Part shown: positions 60,050 to 64,000 of the stretch, one piece after another
Position numbering within the stretch: the stretch's first letter is position 1
Layout: each line of letters starts with the position of its first letter
NCBI GenBank assembly: GCA_016710325.1
Contig: JADJXK010000001.1
Location: 992,001-1,056,000 of the forward strand
Direction: 5' to 3'
Source: Candidatus Leptofilum proximum
GTDB lineage: Bacteria; Chloroflexota; Anaerolineae; Promineifilales; Promineifilaceae
Length of the DNA: 64,000 bases
The notes under the pieces: model-generated
What the model saw: the letters and a program-made list of their open reading frames with translations, nothing else
What the model was told of the DNA's origin: nothing
The model's database searches: none
Position numbers and translations under genes: made by a program

Positions 60050-60127
60050 TACAAATCATGTAGGCAAAAAACCATCTTTGGAAAGGCATACCAAAATGAT
60101 GTTAGGAAAACTTTCAAATCGTAATTA

Positions 60128-60195
60128 TCATGCCCGCGCAGGCGGGCATCCACAGGAGACCCAGAAGATGGATTCCCGCCTTCGCGGGAATGACA
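60128..60195. repeat. Paired-hairpin repeat, GTCATTCCCGCG family
   Basis: Two hairpins (GCCCGC-GCAG-GCGGGC and ATTCCCGC-CTTC-GCGGGAAT) flank a non-paired middle. This repeat is common in many bacterial genomes; its conceptual translations (MPAQAGIH, AFAGMT) are familiar false proteins. It splits the ABC ATPase and permease genes. Confidence 0.88.
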
Positions 60196-60210
60196 TCCTG
60201 GCCAGTCACC

Positions 60211-60244
60211 TCTTTTTTTTGCGTTCTCCGCGTCTTTGCGGTTC
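60211..60244. repeat. Fragment of the GCAAAGGCGCAAAG repeat family
   Basis: TTTGCGTTCTCCGCGTCTTTGCGG resembles the right arm of the repeats at 12444 and 61007, lying just before the permease ribosome site. Confidence 0.55.
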
Positions 60245-60264
60245 ATCCCCCCATGAGGTGGCCC

Positions 60265-60999
60265 ATGCATAACGTCTGGCAGGTGGCCCGCCGCGAATTG
60301 GGCGCGATTTTTGTACAGCCGCTGGCCTACATCTTCGGCGTGGTGATTGTAGCCCTGACCGGCTACATTTTTGCCTCCGAACTGTTCTTTCACGCCAGCC
60401 AACCCGGCGCTCTGCCACTTGACGTGCAAAGTGTGCTGGGTCTTTACACCTTCCTCTACCTGTTTGCCATGCCCGCCCTGACCATGCGCCTGCTCTCTGA
60501 AGAGCAGCGCAGCGGTACGATGGAACTGCTGATGACCCTGCCCATCCGCGATGGCGAAGTAGTGCTGGGCAAATTCCTGGCGGGCTTCATTTTTTACCTG
60601 GTCACCACGGTACTGACGCTGGTATTTCCCACCATCTTGTTTGTCTTTGGCAACCCAGACCCCGGCCCAATCTGGACCGCCTACCTGGGCGCCATTTTGT
60701 ACGGCGCGGCGCTGCTGGGAATCGGCATCCTGGCCTCGGCCCTGTCGGAGAACCAGATGGTGGCTTTTATCCTGGCGCTGGGGATGATTCTGGTGATGTA
60801 TCTGCTCACGATTCCGGCCCAGTCGTTTACCTTGGGCAATACGGCCGTCACCATTCTCAACGAACTCTCCCTGGCCAATCATCAAGACAACTTTTTCCGC
60901 GGCCTGATTGTAGCCAAGGACGTGGTGTATTTTGTAGCGGTAACGGCCGTTGCCCTTTTCGCCGCCACCCGCGTCCTGGAAAGCCGCCGCTGGCGTTGA
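60265..60999 (+). CDS. ABC-2 type permease (GldF-type)
   Basis: A 244-residue permease with six membrane helices, partner of the upstream ATPase. The N-terminus WQVARRELGAIFVQPLAYIFG, the LTMRLLSEEQRSGTMELLMTLPI amphipathic loop and the closing FVAVTAVALFAATRVLESRRWR helix are typical of ABC-2/GldF permeases. The ATG at 60265 was chosen because GAGGTG lies just upstream and longer frames translate the repeat at 60128-60195. The exporter's substrate is not known; in Bacteroidetes the Gld complex is linked to gliding. Confidence 0.9.
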   Translation: MHNVWQVARRELGAIFVQPLAYIFGVVIVALTGYIFASELFFHASQPGALPLDVQSVLGLYTFLYLFAMPALTMRLLSEEQRSGTMELLMTLPIRDGEVVLGKFLAGFIFYLVTTVLTLVFPTILFVFGNPDPGPIWTAYLGAILYGAALLGIGILASALSENQMVAFILALGMILVMYLLTIPAQSFTLGNTAVTILNELSLANHQDNFFRGLIVAKDVVYFVAVTAVALFAATRVLESRRWR

Positions 61000-61006
61000 A
61001 TTGAAC

Positions 61007-61072
61007 CGCAAAGCACGCAGAGAGCGCAAAGATTTTCTGTTTTTTCTTTGCGTTCTTTGCGACCTTTGCGGT
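61007..61072. repeat. Inverted repeat, GCAAAGGCGCAAAG family (copy 2)
   Basis: CCGCAAAGCACGCAGAGAGCGCAAAG is mirrored by CTTTGCG, TTCTTTGCG and CCTTTGCGG words across a T-rich centre, between the permease and GldG-like genes. Confidence 0.8.
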
Positions 61073-61083
61073 GAGTAAAAATT

Positions 61084-62649
61084 ATGAAGCAGAAACTCGA
61101 TCGAATTGCACCTATTTTTCCGATTTTGGCCATACTCCTGCTAATTGGCGGGGGCGTGGTTTATTTTGTCACGCGCCGCTGGGATTGGCTGCCCAATTTG
61201 CTGTTGGCCAGCAGCGGCCTGCTGTTGGTCATCTTTGCCGTGGTCTGGCCCGATGCGGTGCGCGCCCGGTTGAGCAACCGCGGCGGGCGCTACGGCGGTG
61301 CCTTTTTGATTAGTTTGTTTTTTACGGCCGTCTTCGTCCTGCTCTATACCCTCACCTACCAAAACACGGACTGGCGCTACGACGCCACGGCCAACAATGC
61401 CTTCACCCCCCTGCCGGAAACAATCGAACTGCTGGAGTCGCTCGACGAGCCGATTCATGTCCTGGGCTTTTACACGGCCGACACGGCGGCACAGCGCACT
61501 CAAGCCGAATCCTCACTGCAAACGATGCAGGCCTACACCAACCAGCTCAGCTATGAGTTTGTTGATCCCAACGAAAACCCACTGCTGGCCGAGGAGTACG
61601 ACCTCTCCTTTGCCGGGACGCTGGTCTTCACCCGCGAGGATGGCAGCTTTGCCAAGGCCTCTACCCTCACCGACCGCGATTTGCACACCGCGCTGGTGCG
61701 CACGATCAATCCTACCGTCAAAACCGCCTACTTTTTAACCGGCCACGGCGAGCGCGACTGGGAAGATTTTGGCATCGATGGTATGGGAACGGCCGTTACC
61801 CTCCTCGAAGAATCCGGCTTTACCGTGGAATCGCTCAACCTGTTTGTGTCCGGCGAAGTGCCCGCCGACGCCAGCGCCGTCTTCCTGATTGATCAGCAAG
61901 CACCCCTGGCCGAAGAAGAACTGGCAGCGCTGAGCAGCTACGCCGAGAGCGGAGGGGCCATCTTCATCGCCCGCGACGCCGTAGACACGGAAGGCCGCGC
62001 TGCCGCCGAAACTGATGGCCTGCTGGCCTGGCTGCAAGAAAGCTGGGGCATCACCCTGCGCAACGACCTGATCATCGACGCCTCGCTGGCCCAGGCGGGG
62101 CAAACCATTGGCCTGACGTTTGTTGGCGCGGATTATGGCAGCAGTCCCATCACTCAGGATTTGGACCAGTTTGGCACGATCTTCAACGTGGCCCGGTCAA
62201 TTGCAGTGGAGGTGCCTGCGGGGGTAACGGCCGTTAACCTCATCACCACCAGTGACCTGGCCTGGGGCGAAACTAACTTCACCCGCATGATGACCGAAGG
62301 TGTCGTCAACCCCGACGAAGGCGAAGACGCCACCGGCAGCCTCACCGTGGCCCTCAGCGCCCTGAACACGGCCAGCGGCGCCCGCCTGGTGGTTTTTGGC
62401 GACACCGACTTCCTGACCAACAGCTACATCCAGCAGGGCGGCAACAGCTTCCTCTTTGAAAACGCGGCTAACTGGCTGGTGGATGACGTCGTCTCGATTG
62501 AGCTGTCGGCCCGCGAATCCATCCCGCGCCAGGTGACCATCACCCAAAGCCAGCTCAGCCTGCTCCAGCTGACGAGCGTTTGTTTTGCGCCGGGCCTGCT
62601 GGCAGTGGTGGGCATTGCGGTGTGGTATTCACGCCGCAAACGACAGTAG
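61084..62649 (+). CDS. GldG-type ABC exporter accessory protein
   Basis: A 521-residue protein of the GldG/ABC-type uncharacterised transport family. Three membrane helices lie near the N-terminus (about 12-30, 38-56 and 74-94) and one at the C-terminus (about 492-514). Between them is a large extracytoplasmic domain that begins after the typical FTPLPETIELLESLDEPIHVLGFY segment and contains TGHGERDWED and GGAIFIARD, as in GldG and the IFT52-like fold. It completes an ATPase-permease-GldG exporter unit. ATG start; only a weak ribosome site. Confidence 0.88.
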   Translation: MKQKLDRIAPIFPILAILLLIGGGVVYFVTRRWDWLPNLLLASSGLLLVIFAVVWPDAVRARLSNRGGRYGGAFLISLFFTAVFVLLYTLTYQNTDWRYDATANNAFTPLPETIELLESLDEPIHVLGFYTADTAAQRTQAESSLQTMQAYTNQLSYEFVDPNENPLLAEEYDLSFAGTLVFTREDGSFAKASTLTDRDLHTALVRTINPTVKTAYFLTGHGERDWEDFGIDGMGTAVTLLEESGFTVESLNLFVSGEVPADASAVFLIDQQAPLAEEELAALSSYAESGGAIFIARDAVDTEGRAAAETDGLLAWLQESWGITLRNDLIIDASLAQAGQTIGLTFVGADYGSSPITQDLDQFGTIFNVARSIAVEVPAGVTAVNLITTSDLAWGETNFTRMMTEGVVNPDEGEDATGSLTVALSALNTASGARLVVFGDTDFLTNSYIQQGGNSFLFENAANWLVDDVVSIELSARESIPRQVTITQSQLSLLQLTSVCFAPGLLAVVGIAVWYSRRKRQ

Positions 62650-62675
62650 TTCCGAATAACAAGAGACCTCCCTTT

Positions 62676-62704
62676 TGTCATTTCGACCAAAGGGAGAAAT
62701 CCCT
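62676..62704. repeat. Left inverted repeat of the GIY-YIG element
   Basis: TGTCATTTCGA, seven variable bases, then GAGAAATCCCT; the mirror copy is at 63042-63071. Confidence 0.8.
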
Positions 62705-62714
62705 GAAACCTCAC

Positions 62715-62999
62715 ATGTACCAATACTTCGTCTACATTCTGAGCAGCCTCAGCGGAACATTGTATGTCGGCATGACCAATAACCTCACCCGACGTGTTTA
62801 CGAGCACAAAGCCAAAGAAACGGAAGGATTCACCAAACGATACAACGTCGATCGACTGGTGTACTTCGAAGAATTCTCTGATGTTCGTGATGCTATCGCT
62901 CGGGAAAAATCGATTAAGAAGTGGAATAGACGCAAAAAGGTTGAGTTGATTAAATCGATGAATCCAGCGTGGCGAGATTTGAGTGAGGAGTGGGAATGA
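62715..62999 (+). CDS. Small GIY-YIG nuclease (UvrC-N/URI-like)
   Basis: A 94-residue single-domain GIY-YIG protein. The motif appears as YQYFVYILSSLSGTLYVGMT, with the downstream catalytic Arg in NLTRRVYEHK and the conserved Glu in KSIKKWNRRKKVELI; the helix REKSIKKW is a hallmark of this small subgroup. Predicted to nick DNA; the cellular role of these small proteins is unclear. The ATG at 62715 was chosen because upstream frames translate the inverted repeat. The gene is exactly enclosed by inverted repeats at 62676-62704 and 63042-63071, suggesting it moves as a unit. Confidence 0.88.
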   Translation: MYQYFVYILSSLSGTLYVGMTNNLTRRVYEHKAKETEGFTKRYNVDRLVYFEEFSDVRDAIAREKSIKKWNRRKKVELIKSMNPAWRDLSEEWE

Positions 63000-63041
63000 G
63001 GTATTTTCGTGAGTCAGGGCTTGGTTCAAGAGATGGTTTAG

Positions 63042-63071
63042 AGGGATTTCTCGGAGGACCTCGAAATGACA
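63042..63071. repeat. Right inverted repeat of the GIY-YIG element
   Basis: AGGGATTTCTC, variable bases, TCGAAATGACA: the mirror image of the left copy at 62676-62704. Confidence 0.8.
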
Positions 63072-63113
63072 AGTGAAAGTAGCATCGCTTTGGTGTATTT
63101 TGAGGTTATGTAA

Positions 63114-64000
63114 ATGGGTTTAAGTTTGGTGGAAACGGCCGTATCCCTCGCCATAAGTCCACGGGCCGCCATTCAGGAACGCACGCCGCTGAGTTTTCAG
63201 AGCAACCAGCTGTTTGACGTGTGGCACAACGGCCGTCACACCATTGCCAAACATTTCCTGAAAAGCGACGAATTGGCCGACGCACCCCGTCGTGAATTTG
63301 AAGCCCTCCAGCTTTTGTCGCCGCTAGACGTGGCCCCTCAGCCTGTTTTCTACGATCCTGACCTCGGCCCGGTGGTGATTTACGAATTTTTGGAGGGGGA
63401 CATGTGGGATCGGAGGAAGCCAACGGCCGTTCAGCTCCAGCAGCTGGCCCATTTGTGGTTAACCCTCAACAACCTGCCGTCCGACGGCCTCTGGCTTTCA
63501 CGCGGCATGGAGCGCTCCATACAGGACGTCGTCGCCATGTTTCACACCTACCTGCAAAACTACGAAACCTGGGCAAAAGCACACTTTCCGTCGGGCCTGC
63601 CCGGTGTCGCCCACTGCCGAGCAATTATGGAACGGCTGCCCACCATTCTCGATTCGTTTGCCCAACTGCCTGAACCCATGCTGCTGTTCTGCCGCTCCGA
63701 TCCGCGCTTTGCCAACGTGATCCAGCGGCCAGACGGCCGTCTCGCCCTGGTCGATTGGGAAGATTGCGGCCTGCGCGACCCGGCCCGCGACGTGGCTGAT
63801 TTATTGACGCACCCCAACCAGGAAGATTTGCTGACGGATGAGGAATGGATGGCTTTTTTACGGCCGTATACCATCACACGCCTAAAAACCGATCCACATT
63901 TTAACGAACGCGTTCACCATTATCTGGCACTTTTCCCCGTTTTTTGGCTGTTGGGACTGCTCAATTACGGCGTTAACCGTTTCCGCGCGGGCAAATCGTT
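63114..64000 (+). CDS. APH/choline-kinase-like phosphotransferase, 3' truncated
   Basis: The frame is open from ATG 63114 to the end of the window (295 codons) without a stop. The protein has the aminoglycoside-phosphotransferase/choline-kinase fold: an N-terminal lobe (LFDVWHNGRHTIAKHF with the nucleotide-binding Lys), a hinge VIYEFLEGDMW, the catalytic loop FCRSDPRFANV (Asp and Asn of the Brenner motif, but Cys where His is usual) and LALVDWEDCGLRDPARDVADLL as the metal-binding DFG equivalent. The substrate is unknown; many such proteins phosphorylate sugars or small alcohols, not antibiotics. GAGG lies about ten bases before the ATG. Translated by eye from the sequence. Confidence 0.82.
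   Translation, partial: MGLSLVETAVSLAISPRAAIQERTPLSFQSNQLFDVWHNGRHTIAKHFLKSDELADAPRREFEALQLLSPLDVAPQPVFYDPDLGPVVIYEFLEGDMWDRRKPTAVQLQQLAHLWLTLNNLPSDGLWLSRGMERSIQDVVAMFHTYLQNYETWAKAHFPSGLPGVAHCRAIMERLPTILDSFAQLPEPMLLFCRSDPRFANVIQRPDGRLALVDWEDCGLRDPARDVADLLTHPNQEDLLTDEEWMAFLRPYTITRLKTDPHFNERVHHYLALFPVFWLLGLLNYGVNRFRAGKS

Noticed and set aside
60078..60272. Reading frames over the ABC ATPase to permease gap
   Set aside because: They translate the GTCATTCCCGCG-type repeat (AFAGMT, SREGGNP-like peptides), a well-known source of false proteins.

Overview
The window looks like a chromosomal segment of a Chloroflexota bacterium, probably of the Anaerolineae/Caldilineae kind. This is inferred from gene content and protein style, not from a marker tree: lipoproteins with VEVTR-type stalks, tandem PIG-L deacetylases, PrsW proteases, a GldA/GldF/GldG-type ABC exporter, large secreted beta-rich proteins, a bacterial ubiquitin-like gene set and RuvB next to a DUF2905 protein. 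GC content is moderately high. I see no rRNA, tRNA, CRISPR array, integrase or classical insertion sequence. About 50 genes are densely packed on both strands.

Layout. 1-4501: the 3' end of a transglutaminase-like (TgpA-type) gene, a membrane histidine kinase, and a zinc-ribbon/bL12-like/NHL protein. 4577-6084 (minus): two overlapping PIG-L deacetylase genes. 6532-9252: a SERCA-like Ca2+ P-type ATPase. 9417-17329: a DUF309 protein, an expansin-like protein, a LysM lipoprotein, a GH31 glycosidase and a secreted subtilase. 17488-24836: queA, a PrsW protease, small membrane proteins, a fasciclin protein, a lactonase-fold protein and an ArsA/Get3-type ATPase. 24980-28083 (minus): a three-gene operon with a DegP-like lipoprotein and a degenerate PrsW homologue. 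28333-34276: two very beta-rich secreted proteins. 34386-34955: a GNAT acetyltransferase.

The centre of interest is 35264-45249. Nine same-strand genes encode a dynamin-like GTPase, a linker protein with a TTR/Ig-like C-terminus, an E1-like enzyme, a ubiquitin-like protein, a strikingly eukaryote-like E2, two JAMM/JAB peptidases (one membrane-anchored) and two RING-like zinc proteins (one membrane-anchored). Together this is a complete candidate ubiquitin-like conjugation and deconjugation pathway, apparently working at or near the membrane. No CBASS nucleotidyltransferase or type VII secretion gene is present. Bacterial E1/E2/Ubl/JAB/RING gene sets are known from comparative genomics and from the Bil and CBASS Cap2/Cap3 defence systems. 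I do not recognise this exact composition as a characterised system.

45377-64000 is mostly housekeeping: an M32 carboxypeptidase, two CNNM/CorC-type membrane proteins behind a long structured leader, DUF2905, ruvB, upp, a WecA/MraY-type transferase, an esterase lipoprotein, a peptide-type binding protein, secG, a lone CBASS-type NUDIX protein, a Gld-type ABC exporter, a small GIY-YIG nuclease gene between inverted repeats, and the 5' part of an APH-like kinase gene.

Two patterns run through the whole window. The palindrome ACGGCCGT occurs at extreme density inside and outside genes, like the HIP1 palindrome of cyanobacteria. Many gaps also hold inverted repeats built from short repeated words, in about ten distinct families, several of which intrude into coding sequence.
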